Assembly: GCA_947496705.1 (NCBI GenBank)
Contig: CANMDW010000012.1
Span: 62,001 to 126,000, forward strand
DNA from: an uncultured Aquimarina sp.
GTDB taxonomy: Bacteria; Bacteroidota; Bacteroidia; Flavobacteriales; Flavobacteriaceae
Direction of reading: 5' to 3'
Length of the DNA: 64,000 bases
Below the pieces are notes generated by a model. That model made no database searches, was not told the DNA's origin, and worked only from the letters and a program-made list of their open reading frames with translations. This document shows, one piece after another, positions 43,353 through 53,484 of the stretch (its first letter is position 1; each line of letters opens with the position of its first letter). A program made the translations under genes and the position numbers.

Positions 43353-46300
43353 ATTTCAAGAATTTTTTTATTGAGTCCAAAAATAATTGGGGCTGCATTG
43401 TTGTTGGTAATAAAGAGCAAGGGTCCTTTGGCTGTCATCATCTTTTTGATTGCTCTGGTATCTCCAAAAGTTTTAAAACCGGTACTTGTTACAGGTTCAA
43501 TTTCGAATCTACCATTATCTATGTTTAAAACATTTCCTCTTGAAGCATCAAATCGAATGGTTTCAACTTCTACAGGGTACAGATTTCCAACAGAGAATAA
43601 TTCTTCTGCCCCATCATTATCGATATCCAGAAATTCAAAACCCATAATCGGGGCCACCTGCATTTCATTAGGAAGTTTTTGAATGCTAAAAGAGCCATTT
43701 CCTTTATTTTCAATGAAAATACTATACAATATATCGGCTTTATAATGAAGTGCTTTCTCTAGAGCAGTTTTTCCATAGATTTCCTCGATTGAAGCTTGTG
43801 CAAAAGCTTCATAGGTTTGAAATTTTTTATTGAGAAATGGCATTTGCTGTGATGAGCATTCTTTTCCTCGTACAGGCACCAAATTTGAATTGTAAGTATT
43901 GCCTAAAACTATGTCATACGTTCCTGAATTATCAAAATCATCACAATAGATATGAAAGCTATGAGAAGCGTCTGCTTTATATTTTGTGTTTAAGCCAATA
44001 TTCCCTGCAAAGTAATCTTCATCTCCATCATTATCGATATCTTTTTTGGTAATAGAAAACCAAAGACCACCTGTATGTTTAAACTCGGCGATACTTTTTT
44101 TAGAAAATGTGCCTTTATCATTTTCAAACAAGGTGATTGGCATCCATTCTCCCACAATTAATAAATCGGGATCATCATCATTGTCATAATCGGTAAAAAC
44201 CGCATCGGTAATCATCCCTAAATCAGTTAGTTCTGATCCTTTTTCTATGGTAATATCTTTAAAAACACCATGTACATTTTCCAATAAACTTGATTTAGGC
44301 GGGTATGGATACTTTCCCGGAATATGTCGCCCTCCTGCAAACAGGTCCAGATCGCCATCATTATCAATATCTGCAGTTGCAAGTTGTTGTCCACTGATTA
44401 GATTTTTGGGAAGAATATCATTGGTTCTGGCAAAATTACCTTTGCCATCATTTTTATACAATCGATCCTGGTACTTGCTGTTATTTACGTCAAAGGCATT
44501 ACCACCGCTAACAACATATAAATCCTGGTCTTTATCATTATCAAAATCGAAAAACAGCATTTGTAGGTCCTCGTGATCCTTATCTTTTTCCCATGTAGTT
44601 TGATTTGATTTTAAAAATGTACCATTTTTCTGTTGTATATATAACATTCCGGGGTGTCCCGAAGCTCCTCCGATAAAAAAATCATCCAATCCGTCAGCGT
44701 TTACGTCTGCGGTATCCATAAAAGGGCCATTTTGGGATAATTTATAAGGTAGTAACAATTGTCGGTTATAATCATTGAAGGAATTTTCCTGATGCACATA
44801 GTGAATACCCAGTGTATCCAGATCAATTTGTTTGAGTATGGTTTCAGGAGTGTTTTTTGTGAAAATTACAGGTTTCGCGTTATTGTGGCGTAAAGTAATT
44901 TGTGCATTCGCATCTATATTTTTCAATAGCTCTTGCTTACCATCTGGCCAAATGACAGTTAGCGTATCTACAGAGGTTGCCTGATCTATACCAAAAGTAA
45001 GTAGGGCAGAAACCGATGACTGAAACCCTCGATTTGGATATTGTTTCTGTGCCTGCGTGTTACTATTTGTTGTAATTCGCACTTCAGTGCCAATAGCCAA
45101 AGGATTGTTTTTTGGTCCTTTGAGCGATACTTGGATATAATTATTAGAAGCATTGTTTTGATACACAAAAGCCCGATTTTCGAGATTATTGACCACCAGA
45201 TCCAGATCTCCATCGTTATCCAAATCTGCATAGGCCGCCCCGTTAGAAAATGAAGGTGCAGTTAATCCCCAATCTGAAGAGGTGTTGCTAAAGGTAAGAT
45301 CTCCATTATTTCTGAATCCATAATTTTTTAATTTGGTGGAAGGCATCATATCAATGACGCCTTCGAGGGTCATAGGATCTTTTTTTGCGATTTTTTGTTG
45401 TAAATTATTTCTAAAATCTACATTGCTAAGATCTTTTAATATTCCATTGGTAACAAAGAGATCTTTAAAACCATTATTATCAAAATCTGCCAATAGAGGA
45501 GCCCAACTCCAATCTGTCTTGGCAATATTAGCGAGCTGTCCAATTTCTGCAAAGTCACTGCTCCCTGTATTAAGATGAAGCATGTTGTACATATATTGGT
45601 AGTGATATCCTGCTTTTACCATGTTTTCAAATTGCTCTGTACTCATAGCCGGCATATTACTTTTACTGCGAATATGGTCTTCTGAGGACATATCGAGCAC
45701 TACCAGATCCAGCAAACCGTCATTATTGATATCTGCATAATCAGAACCCATACTATTTAGGGTAATGTGGTTCATATACTGCTGGATTTGATCGGTAAAC
45801 CCTCCATGCCGATCATTGATATATAAGTAATCAGGTTGTGAAAAATCATTACATACATATACATCCGGCCAGGTATCCCCATTAAAATCCCCAATGGAAG
45901 CACTTAGGCCCCAGGCCTTATTTTGTATGCCCGCTTCCGCGGAAATATTTGTGAAAATGTTTCCATCATTTCGATACAATTGGTCTGAAGCCACCTGAAT
46001 AATGTTCTTTTCAATAACAGGATTCAAAGTAATGTTGCCAAAATCGGGGCGATGATTGACCAGGTATATGTCCAGATCTCCGTCTTTATCGTAATCTAAA
46101 AAATATGCCTGCGTAGAAAACCCGGTATCTGCCAGATTCCATTGCTGTGCTTGTTCTGCAAAAGTTCCGTTTTGTTGATTGATATACAATCTGTTTTTTC
46201 GTGCTTCGGGATTACGCAATTCACCTGATTTACAAACATAGATGTCTAAATATCCATCGGTATTAATATCGATCATTGATATACCAGTGGTCCATCCGCC

Positions 46301-46633
46301 TGAATCAGAAACCTTTGCTTTTTCGGTGATATCTTCAAATTCAAGATCACCTTTATTCAGATATAATGTATTGGACTGTTGATTTGAAGAAAAGTAGATG
46401 TCCTGTAACCCGTCATTATTGATATCACCTATAGCGACACCACCACCATTATAGATATAGGAATAGTTTAAAAAATTAAAACTATTGGTTTCGATGATGG
46501 TATTTTTAAAGGTGATTTTTGTTTTTTCTGCGGGAATCAGAGTAAATAGAGTTGCAGGGTGATCCTCTTTTTCATTAGTGTTTTTACAATTTAAAAAACA
46601 TATAAAGATGATGATGAGAAAGAGATGACGCAT
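43316..46633 (-). CDS. FG-GAP/VCBS repeat lipoprotein with ASPIC/UnbV domain (CRTAC1 family)
   Basis: About 1105 residues from the ATG at 46633; a TTG three codons upstream is less likely. Lipobox FICFLNC. Many FG-GAP-type calcium-binding repeats (DINNDGLQDIYFSSN, DYDKDGDLDIYLVN, DLDNDGDLDLVVNN, DTADVNADGLDDFF) surround an ASPIC/UnbV-like segment (GFQSSVSALLTFGIDQATSVDTLTVIWPDGK). Surface proteins of this type commonly accompany SusC/SusD in marine Bacteroidota. It follows susD on the same strand. Its C-terminal residues derive from a palindromic repeat, so the end may have been rewritten. Confidence 0.9.
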   Translation of the reverse strand: MRHLFLIIIFICFLNCKNTNEKEDHPATLFTLIPAEKTKITFKNTIIETNSFNFLNYSYIYNGGGVAIGDINNDGLQDIYFSSNQQSNTLYLNKGDLEFEDITEKAKVSDSGGWTTGISMIDINTDGYLDIYVCKSGELRNPEARKNRLYINQQNGTFAEQAQQWNLADTGFSTQAYFLDYDKDGDLDIYLVNHRPDFGNITLNPVIEKNIIQVASDQLYRNDGNIFTNISAEAGIQNKAWGLSASIGDFNGDTWPDVYVCNDFSQPDYLYINDRHGGFTDQIQQYMNHITLNSMGSDYADINNDGLLDLVVLDMSSEDHIRSKSNMPAMSTEQFENMVKAGYHYQYMYNMLHLNTGSSDFAEIGQLANIAKTDWSWAPLLADFDNNGFKDLFVTNGILKDLSNVDFRNNLQQKIAKKDPMTLEGVIDMMPSTKLKNYGFRNNGDLTFSNTSSDWGLTAPSFSNGAAYADLDNDGDLDLVVNNLENRAFVYQNNASNNYIQVSLKGPKNNPLAIGTEVRITTNSNTQAQKQYPNRGFQSSVSALLTFGIDQATSVDTLTVIWPDGKQELLKNIDANAQITLRHNNAKPVIFTKNTPETILKQIDLDTLGIHYVHQENSFNDYNRQLLLPYKLSQNGPFMDTADVNADGLDDFFIGGASGHPGMLYIQQKNGTFLKSNQTTWEKDKDHEDLQMLFFDFDNDKDQDLYVVSGGNAFDVNNSKYQDRLYKNDGKGNFARTNDILPKNLISGQQLATADIDNDGDLDLFAGGRHIPGKYPYPPKSSLLENVHGVFKDITIEKGSELTDLGMITDAVFTDYDNDDDPDLLIVGEWMPITLFENDKGTFSKKSIAEFKHTGGLWFSITKKDIDNDGDEDYFAGNIGLNTKYKADASHSFHIYCDDFDNSGTYDIVLGNTYNSNLVPVRGKECSSQQMPFLNKKFQTYEAFAQASIEEIYGKTALEKALHYKADILYSIFIENKGNGSFSIQKLPNEMQVAPIMGFEFLDIDNDGAEELFSVGNLYPVEVETIRFDASRGNVLNIDNGRFEIEPVTSTGFKTFGDTRAIKKMMTAKGPLLFITNNNAAPIIFGLNKKILEIDPALPDTGRYP

Positions 46634-46807
46634 AACAAACAATTATAGCTAAAGATAATTTTTTTTAGAGATAACATGGGTAGTGCAGTAACTATGCTCT
46701 GTTTTTAGATCAAAAGCTCCCTCACTCCATAAAAAGGCCTGCCTACCAGAACCATTTGTTGGGAGATGAGGGAACATTGTACTATTTCTTAACGATGTGA
46801 TTTTATA

Positions 46808-48478
46808 TTAATACCCTTGATTTTGTTGTAACAAACTACTGGCTGCCAATGCATTTCTTGGGATCGGAAACACCCTGTATATAGCATCAGTGACCGGTTT
46901 TTCGGTATATGCATCATTAAATTTACCAAAGCGAATAAGGTCGGTGCGACGATACATTTCCCAATAAAACTCAAAACCTCGTTCGGCCAGTAATGCATTC
47001 AGGTCTACACTCATCAATGGGGTGGCCCCTCTTGCAGTTCTTACCATATTTACATCATCGGTAGCACCACCGCTATCATTGTCTTTTCGCAGTTTTGCTT
47101 CAGCACGCATCAAATACGCATCTGCCAATCGCAATATAGGTACATTAATATTGGTCTCCCATTTTCCGGCGGGAGTGTCATATTCATATTTATACACCCG
47201 TGCTCCGGCACGTTGATCGGTTTCCAAAGTGACTTCTTTGGAATAATCGATTACCTGGTTATCACGTAAGAAGTTGCGCAGCTCTTCGATGATAATATCT
47301 CCATTGGCATTTTTCTTAAAATTACCTCCTTCAGCTGGATTCCCTTCAGTGTCAACAGGTACGCCTCCATATTGCACTCCTACTTGTATTCCTCGATTCA
47401 ATTTATAGTCATCTGGAGCTATGGTACCGGGTTGTTGTGGAAGATTTTCTTCAAAATAACGAGGATCTGAAGTATCCCAGCTGTCCACAAACTCGGGTAA
47501 GGTAGCAAAACCATTCCACCCTCTGAAACCAGGACCTCCATCGGCAGCAAAGACCCCCTGGCTAACGGTTTTAGCAATCAATGCCCGATTTCCTGACACG
47601 CCTGCCTGCAAATCGGCCGCAAAAATAATTTCATCTGCAGCACTATTTGTATCATTATCTCCATCAAATAATCGGAAATAATCTTCGGCCAATGCATATC
47701 CACCGTCATCGATAAGCGTTGTGGTCATGGCAATCACTTCATCCATGTCGGTATCGGTAAAGTTGAAAGATGCTCCATAGCGATCGCTATATACAGCTTT
47801 GTTGAGATATAATTTAGCCAGTAACATTTGGGCCGCAGCTTTGCTAAACTTAGTTCCCGATTGTGATGCTGATTTATTGTTTAAAAACGGAATGGCTTCA
47901 TTTAAAAGACGTTCGATCTCGCCAATAGCTGCTTGTCCTGATAATACGATGTTTTCACCATTGGTCAAATCGACATAGGGTATCTGACTATACAGATCAA
48001 ACATATAATATGAATAAAAAGCAAGTAACCCCTGGGTCTCGGCAAAAGATCGCTTTACTAATTCATTTTCGGTATTAGAGGATAGTATATCCAGTAATTC
48101 TAAACTACTTGCAATTCCTCTTTGTAAATTGTCAAATACATCGGTTAGGGTTACCTCTTCCGGTGTCCAGGTATGTGTGTGCAGCGCAATATAGCGTCCA
48201 CCATCAAACCAATCACTGCCTCCTCCCTGGCTGAGGCGGGTGGGTACAATCACTTCGTCGGTACAGGCTTCTTGCAGGTTAAAAACAAGCCGGTCTGTAA
48301 AGTTAGGAATCAATGGGCTGTATAGCCCAGAAGTTAGCGTAGCCAGAAAGTCTTCGCTGGGGTCTTCGAGCAATGCTTCGATATCATCTCTGGTCAATTC
48401 ACCCAAATTTTCTTCTTCCAATTCTGCGCATGCAAAAGCAAGGGATGCGATTACAAAAATTATGATAAACCGTTTCAT
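46808..48478 (-). CDS. SusD/RagB-family glycan/nutrient-binding lipoprotein
   Basis: 556 residues, lipobox LAFAC (Cys17). SusD features include LLAKLYLNKAVYSDRYG in the helical TPR-like core, the long variable middle, and a C-terminal VPILRLADAYLMRAEAKLRKDND, RGFEFYWEMYRRTDLIRFGKF and YRVFPIPRNAL. It caps the SusC pore and holds the ligand at the cell surface. Gene order susC-susD-CRTAC on the minus strand indicates one operon. Confidence 0.96.
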   Translation of the reverse strand: MKRFIIIFVIASLAFACAELEEENLGELTRDDIEALLEDPSEDFLATLTSGLYSPLIPNFTDRLVFNLQEACTDEVIVPTRLSQGGGSDWFDGGRYIALHTHTWTPEEVTLTDVFDNLQRGIASSLELLDILSSNTENELVKRSFAETQGLLAFYSYYMFDLYSQIPYVDLTNGENIVLSGQAAIGEIERLLNEAIPFLNNKSASQSGTKFSKAAAQMLLAKLYLNKAVYSDRYGASFNFTDTDMDEVIAMTTTLIDDGGYALAEDYFRLFDGDNDTNSAADEIIFAADLQAGVSGNRALIAKTVSQGVFAADGGPGFRGWNGFATLPEFVDSWDTSDPRYFEENLPQQPGTIAPDDYKLNRGIQVGVQYGGVPVDTEGNPAEGGNFKKNANGDIIIEELRNFLRDNQVIDYSKEVTLETDQRAGARVYKYEYDTPAGKWETNINVPILRLADAYLMRAEAKLRKDNDSGGATDDVNMVRTARGATPLMSVDLNALLAERGFEFYWEMYRRTDLIRFGKFNDAYTEKPVTDAIYRVFPIPRNALAASSLLQQNQGY

Positions 48479-48505
48479 TTGCTGTTTTTTTTATTCTTAA
48501 ATATA

Positions 48506-51418
48506 TTAAAATGAGGCGTTTAAACCTACTAAAAATGTGCGGGCCCTTGGGTAGGTTGCAAAATCAATTCCATAGGATAAAATTCCATTAGCAGCACTTG
48601 GGGTGTTTACCTCAGGATCATATCCGTTATACCTGGTGATGACAAATAGGTTTTGCCCGGTGACATACAATCTTAGTTTTTCAAGAAAATTAATACTTTC
48701 TGTATTTACCGTATATCCAAACGTAGCGTTGTTTAAGCGTAAAAAATCTCCGTCTTCCAAAAAGTAATCTGATGCCCCTGTTGGGATCTGATTGGTTTCG
48801 TCTGCCAACTCCCGGGTTACATTATTACCTTCATTATTCAGGAAATGAGCAGTATTGTTATAGATTTTATTTCCGGCTACTCCAGAAAAATTCAGGGAGA
48901 GATCAAACGATTTATAGTCCAGCGTAGTACTAAATCCGTACGTAAAATCCGGAATTCCCGATCCTTGTATTGTTTTTTCATCAGATACTGTGCCATCGGG
49001 ATTGGCAGTAGGTAATAAAAAGGAGCCCAACTCTTCGCCATCTCTGATGACTTGCACAAAAGAGCCATCCAAACTGCGTCCGCTTATAGCTCCGGTAATA
49101 TATTCCTCACCTTCCCTAAGACTCACCTCATTCGAAATAAAGGTTCCGTTAAGATCAAAGGTCCAGTTAAAATCGTCCTGTTCTATGACTTTATACCCCA
49201 GGGCCAATTCGACCCCTGAGTTTTTAATATCTCCCGGCAGGTTGATCCATTCCCCGGATACCGCCGGCGGTTCTGAGGCCACAAATAGAATCAGCTTTTT
49301 ATTAACTTTGTTAAAATAGTCGATGTTTCCATATAAACGGTCGTCAAACATACTGAAATCTATTCCTACATTGAATTGATTACTTACTTCCCACTCCAGA
49401 TCCGGATTTCCTTCAGCTACTTTGGTGAGTCCTACTTCGGTATCGGAGATCTGTACAAAATCAAAAGCATCTTCCGTTGGATTTCCGGGAACATTTTGAT
49501 TTCCTGTTTGTCCCCAACCTACCCGGGCTTTCAGATAATCTATTTTGGTAGTAGCATTATCGGGGTTGATTAGGTTGTATGAGGCTGCAAATGCAGGGAA
49601 GTATCCCCATTTATTGTCATCGATAAATTTTGAAGTGCCATCGGCACGTATGGATGCAGTAACATCCAAGCGATTACCAAAAGCGTAGTTTACCCTGGCA
49701 AAAACAGATTCTAAAGAGGTTGTATTATCACTTCCTTGCGGAAGGCCATTTAAAAAAGGTGCATTGGTAGGATTATCCAGGGCACTTATGTTGGGGAACA
49801 CATATCCAATATAAGTAGAACGGCTTTGTTCGAGATTAAATTCCTGGTATGCATATCCTACAAGGAAATTAAAATCATGATCATTTTTGTTGAAGCTGTA
49901 GGTGGCAAAATTTTCAAATAAAACGTTTGATGCTTGTACGTCGGCAACAGAATAGGTGCCATCATTGGCAACACCCTCTAAAATATTGGGAATCAGTTCT
50001 TGTTCTCTTTTACTATTAGACAAATCGACACCAAAATTTATCTGATATTTTAAGTTTGATACAATTTTATAGGAAGCAGATATATTTCCCAGGACACGAT
50101 TGGTTATAGTTTCATCATTCCATGAATTTAATAACCCAACTGGATTTGTAGGGCCACTTGAGAAATTTCCACTTTGATCCAGTACGGGTCGGGTTGGCAA
50201 TGCACTCAGGGTATTGGTGATGAGTTCCCCTGTAGTATCTGCAACATCTGCCCTGGGAACGCTATAATTTTGTGTCTGACTGGCAATGAGATTAAAATCC
50301 AGTTTCAGTTTATTTTCTTTAAGCGCATATACCGACGAGTTTACTCGACCCGTATACCTTTTCAATTCATTACGGTCTATAATACCTTCCTGATCTAACA
50401 GCCCCAATGAAACCCGCAAAGAGGACCTGTCGGTTCCGGTTCCGTAAGATATATTGTGATTCTGAGTGATGGCAGTCCGGAAGATTTCATCCTGCCAATC
50501 GGTATCAATTCCGGAAGGATCATTAAAATCACTCGTTGTGAGTACATCAAGTTGGTTGGCAATGGTAGAAAACCCTACATAGGTGTTATAATCAATCTTG
50601 GATTTTCCAGACTTTCCTTTTTTGGTTGTGATCAACACGACTCCGTTAGCACCTCTGGATCCATAAATAGCGGTTGCTGATGCATCTTTCAGAACATCAA
50701 CGGTTGCAATATCACTTGGATTTAGAAAACTTAACGGATTTGAAGACCCTGCTGTTGTTGGTATATTAGATCCTGAAAGATTTCCACTTCCAGGAGAGGT
50801 AGCTTCATTGCTTATGGGAACCCCGTCAATTACATATAGAGGGCTATCACCACTGCGTAAAGATCCGGCCCCTCTAATGGTTAGGGTAGTAGATGCGCCG
50901 GGTTCCCCACTGGATGAGGTGACTCTTACCCCGGGAATTTTGGCTTGCAACAAATATTCTGGAGCATCTACAATCCCCTGATTGAAAGATTCTTCAGAGA
51001 TAGAGGAAATAGCACCGGTGACATCTACTCTTTTTTGTTCTGCATACCCTACAATAATGATTTGGTCCAACCCCACAGCAGATTCTTCAAGGTAAATGGT
51101 AAACTCTGTTTGAGATCCTACTGCAGTAGATTGGGTTTCAAAACCAATATAGGAGAATTCCAGTATTGAGTTGGTATTTGTAACCGTAAGGGTGAATTTT
51201 CCGTCAAAATCGGTTACCGCACCGTTTGAAGTTCCTTTTTCTAATATGGTGACCCCAACTAGGGGATCATTTAGTTTTTGATCTAAAACCGTACCGGTGA
51301 CCTGGATTCCCTGAAAAGCAGCTGCATAGGAACTTGCAGAAAGTAGTAAAAAATTAAGTAGGAGTATTAAAATGCTATAATAATGTGGGGGCTTTGTGTG
51401 AATGCTTATATTTCCCAT
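48506..51418 (-). CDS. SusC/RagA-family TonB-linked outer-membrane transporter
   Basis: 970 residues: signal peptide (about 15-33), carboxypeptidase-like domain (GTVLDQKLNDPLVGVTILEKGTSNGAVTDFDGKF), plug with SGEPGASTTLTIRGAGSLRSGDSPLYVIDGVP and DATAIYGSRGANGVVLITTKKG (SusC signatures), then a 22-strand barrel ending ARTFLVGLNASF. Imports a ligand too large or scarce for porins. A LacI-type operator lies 30 bases upstream of its start. Ligand class (glycan, sulfolipid or other) cannot be read from sequence. Confidence 0.97.
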   Translation of the reverse strand: MGNISIHTKPPHYYSILILLLNFLLLSASSYAAAFQGIQVTGTVLDQKLNDPLVGVTILEKGTSNGAVTDFDGKFTLTVTNTNSILEFSYIGFETQSTAVGSQTEFTIYLEESAVGLDQIIIVGYAEQKRVDVTGAISSISEESFNQGIVDAPEYLLQAKIPGVRVTSSSGEPGASTTLTIRGAGSLRSGDSPLYVIDGVPISNEATSPGSGNLSGSNIPTTAGSSNPLSFLNPSDIATVDVLKDASATAIYGSRGANGVVLITTKKGKSGKSKIDYNTYVGFSTIANQLDVLTTSDFNDPSGIDTDWQDEIFRTAITQNHNISYGTGTDRSSLRVSLGLLDQEGIIDRNELKRYTGRVNSSVYALKENKLKLDFNLIASQTQNYSVPRADVADTTGELITNTLSALPTRPVLDQSGNFSSGPTNPVGLLNSWNDETITNRVLGNISASYKIVSNLKYQINFGVDLSNSKREQELIPNILEGVANDGTYSVADVQASNVLFENFATYSFNKNDHDFNFLVGYAYQEFNLEQSRSTYIGYVFPNISALDNPTNAPFLNGLPQGSDNTTSLESVFARVNYAFGNRLDVTASIRADGTSKFIDDNKWGYFPAFAASYNLINPDNATTKIDYLKARVGWGQTGNQNVPGNPTEDAFDFVQISDTEVGLTKVAEGNPDLEWEVSNQFNVGIDFSMFDDRLYGNIDYFNKVNKKLILFVASEPPAVSGEWINLPGDIKNSGVELALGYKVIEQDDFNWTFDLNGTFISNEVSLREGEEYITGAISGRSLDGSFVQVIRDGEELGSFLLPTANPDGTVSDEKTIQGSGIPDFTYGFSTTLDYKSFDLSLNFSGVAGNKIYNNTAHFLNNEGNNVTRELADETNQIPTGASDYFLEDGDFLRLNNATFGYTVNTESINFLEKLRLYVTGQNLFVITRYNGYDPEVNTPSAANGILSYGIDFATYPRARTFLVGLNASF

Positions 51419-51447
51419 GTCAGTAGTTTAACATAACTTTTTCAAAA

Positions 51448-51461
51448 TGATAACGTTTACA
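51448..51461. promoter_or_regulatory. LacI-type operator upstream of susC
   Basis: TGATAACGTTTACA matches 12 of 14 bases of the perfect TGTAAACGTTTACA sites at 42.3 and 53.3 kb. On the minus strand a TATTATTG (51473-51466), one mismatch from a -7 box, lies just upstream, so the site would cover the transcription start. Confidence 0.65.
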
Positions 51462-51610
51462 TTTACAATAATAGCAAAAAATTATTATAAATATTGACAT
51501 ATTGTCTGTTTTTTAATAGATAAATAGAATTATGATATATAAATAAGGAGGGAGTAAATTAATTTCATGAAACATTTAGGTTCTTAATTGGTATAAAATG
51601 TTATTTTAGG

Positions 51611-51637
51611 GCATGTTTAAATTCTTTTTAAACATGC
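51611..51637. repeat. GCATGTTTAAA hairpin before the lacI-type gene
   Basis: Perfect 11-bp arms GCATGTTTAAA/TTTAAACATGC with loop TTCTT, followed by T residues. The same motif occurs upstream of trpE (38568-38660). Confidence 0.7.
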
Positions 51638-51667
51638 TTTTAGAAGAAATCTATAAAAATTGCGGAG

Positions 51668-52675
51668 ATGGCCAGCATAAAAGATATCTCGAAACTAACT
51701 GGATTGTCACTTGCTACAGTATCTAGAGTGTTCAATAACAGTTCATTGGTATCTGATAAAACAAAGCAAAAAGTTTTAAAAGCAGCCAAGGAGTTGGACT
51801 ATCAACCTAATATGATGGCTGCGGCCCTGCGAAGTGGAAAAAGTAAAATCATTGGGGTTATTGTTCCCGAAATCAATAATCATTTTTTTAGTGGGGTGAT
51901 TAATGGTATAGAAAAGATCCTAAGTGATCAAAACTATCATATTATTATTTCACAATCTCATGAATCTGAAGCATTGGAAAAAAAAGCGTTACAGTCTTTT
52001 ATGCAATTGAATGTTGATGGGGTTTTGATGTCTATATCAAAAGAGACCACAGATTTTTCATTGATCCAAAAAATAATGGGTCAAAAAATTCCGGTTGTGT
52101 TTTTTGACCGAACTCCCAGTATTGACCATGCCAGTTCAGTGGTTTTGGATGATTATAAAGGGGCGTTTATAGCGACTCAGCACTTAATAGACAATGGTTG
52201 TAAGCATATTATTCATATAGCCGGAGATTCCAAAGTTTCTATTTTTAACAGACGTCGAGAGGGTTTTATCGATGCTTTAAAAGAAAATAATCAAATTATT
52301 TCTGAAGATGATATTTTACTATTAGGTACAGATATAAGTGCCGATACTTTGATTTTAAAAGAATTATTCCAAAAATACCCACTTATTGATGGTATTTTTG
52401 GATATGGTGATGAAGCTTGTTTATATATCATTAACATCCTCAATATTTTGGAAATTGCAATACCTCAACAAATACAAGTTATAGGTTTTGGAAATATTGA
52501 TTTTACAGAACATACTTCTCCAAAAATCAGTACAGTCGATCAAAAGTGCACACAGATGGGACTTCTCGCGGCAGAGATGCTTCTGAAAAATTTAGACAAT
52601 GAGCAAATTATACATTCTCAGCAAGTATTATCCCCGGCATTAATTGTAAGAGAATCTACAAAATCACCTAATTGA
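51668..52675 (+). CDS. LacI/GalR-family transcriptional regulator
   Basis: 335 residues. The helix-turn-helix and hinge helix are textbook: MASIKDISKLTGLSLATVSRVFNNSSLVSDKTKQKVLKAAKELDYQPNMMAAALRSGKS. A periplasmic-binding-protein-like effector domain follows (IIGVIVPEINNHFFSGVINGIEKIL, PVVFFDRTP, GDSKVSIFNRRREGFIDAL). The hinge and recognition residues are of the kind that bind palindromes with a central CG, as in the three operators found at 42.3, 51.4 and 53.3 kb. It is the likely regulator of all of them. Effector unknown; a sugar-like ligand is usual for the family. Confidence 0.95.
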   Translation: MASIKDISKLTGLSLATVSRVFNNSSLVSDKTKQKVLKAAKELDYQPNMMAAALRSGKSKIIGVIVPEINNHFFSGVINGIEKILSDQNYHIIISQSHESEALEKKALQSFMQLNVDGVLMSISKETTDFSLIQKIMGQKIPVVFFDRTPSIDHASSVVLDDYKGAFIATQHLIDNGCKHIIHIAGDSKVSIFNRRREGFIDALKENNQIISEDDILLLGTDISADTLILKELFQKYPLIDGIFGYGDEACLYIINILNILEIAIPQQIQVIGFGNIDFTEHTSPKISTVDQKCTQMGLLAAEMLLKNLDNEQIIHSQQVLSPALIVRESTKSPN

Positions 52676-52684
52676 TAGCATAAC

Positions 52685-53227
52685 TCAATACTCAAGGAAT
52701 TGATGTATTTGTTTATGTAAACTTTGTCTGGCGCCTTTGTCGATGACTTTGTTTTCTTCATTTAACAATGTATAAATAGAAGAAAGGGGATTTTTATTAG
52801 GGTGAACATGCATGCCCAGATGATTTAATACTTCAGCCAGGTGATCCATACCTCTTAAATTTCCTGCACGCCCAGATGCAATACCGGTAATGCACACCTT
52901 TTTTCCATCAAAACTTTTTTGGTAATCCCTTACCGAGATTGCATCCAATACTAATTTTACAATTCCCGGATAACTTCCATTATATTCTGGGATAAAAAAC
53001 CAAAACTTTGTCGACGGGATAAAATAATGATCCTGAAGCTTTTGTATGTATTGTGGCTGCTCTGTATTTTGATACATAGCATCGCTAATGATTGTACTAT
53101 CCAAAAGAGTAAGATCCAGAAACCGGACAGGAACATCAGTTTCATTTGATAAAAGTTGATATACATGTCTGGCAAAATGAACAGTCAGATTGTTTTTTCT
53201 ATTTGATCCCGAAATAATTGTAATCAT
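52685..53227 (-). CDS. NADPH-dependent FMN reductase (SsuE-like)
   Basis: A 180-residue flavodoxin-fold reductase from the ATG at 53227; a TTG at 53254 lies within the promoter. The FMN-binding start MITIISGSNRKNNLT and the PEYNGSYPGIVKLVLDAI block identify the NADPH-dependent FMN reductase family. It is divergent from the SsuD-like monooxygenase gene across a shared operator, as expected for the enzyme that feeds it FMNH2. Convergent with the lacI-type gene. Confidence 0.9.
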   Translation of the reverse strand: MITIISGSNRKNNLTVHFARHVYQLLSNETDVPVRFLDLTLLDSTIISDAMYQNTEQPQYIQKLQDHYFIPSTKFWFFIPEYNGSYPGIVKLVLDAISVRDYQKSFDGKKVCITGIASGRAGNLRGMDHLAEVLNHLGMHVHPNKNPLSSIYTLLNEENKVIDKGARQSLHKQIHQFLEY

Positions 53228-53251
53228 TTTTATATTAAATTGCGATATCAG

Positions 53252-53259
53252 CAAAATTA
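53252..53259 (-). promoter_or_regulatory. -7 box of the FMN reductase gene
   Basis: Minus strand TAATTTTG, a perfect TAnnTTTG, 25 bases before the ATG at 53227. The LacI-type operator lies 15-32 bases upstream of it, over the -33 region. Confidence 0.6.
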
Positions 53260-53273
53260 CTATTAAATTTTTT

Positions 53274-53291
53274 AATGTAAACGTTTACATT
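53274..53291. promoter_or_regulatory. shared LacI-type operator for the divergent reductase and monooxygenase genes
   Basis: Perfect 18-bp palindrome AATGTAAACGTTTACATT. It lies between two outward-facing -7 boxes (minus 53259-53252; plus TATATTTG at 53306-53313) at a distance where it would cover the -33 region of both promoters. Confidence 0.85.
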
Positions 53292-53305
53292 ATGGCATTT
53301 TTTGA

Positions 53306-53313
53306 TATATTTG
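53306..53313 (+). promoter_or_regulatory. -7 box of the monooxygenase-symporter operon
   Basis: TATATTTG, a perfect TAnnTTTG, 15 bases downstream of the operator. The leader to the start codon at 53485 is about 165 bases and shows no small gene. Confidence 0.55.
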
Positions 53314-53484
53314 AGAACCAGAATTGACTTTATGATTCAAATTTGACTATGTACTCAAGACAAATTCTATACAAAAAAAGCATGTTGTTATAAAAATAGC
53401 TGGCAGATGATGAGAAAATTACGATAAAGATAATTTCAATAGCTACCAAGGAGATACACTAATTGGGTAAGAAATAAAGAAGAT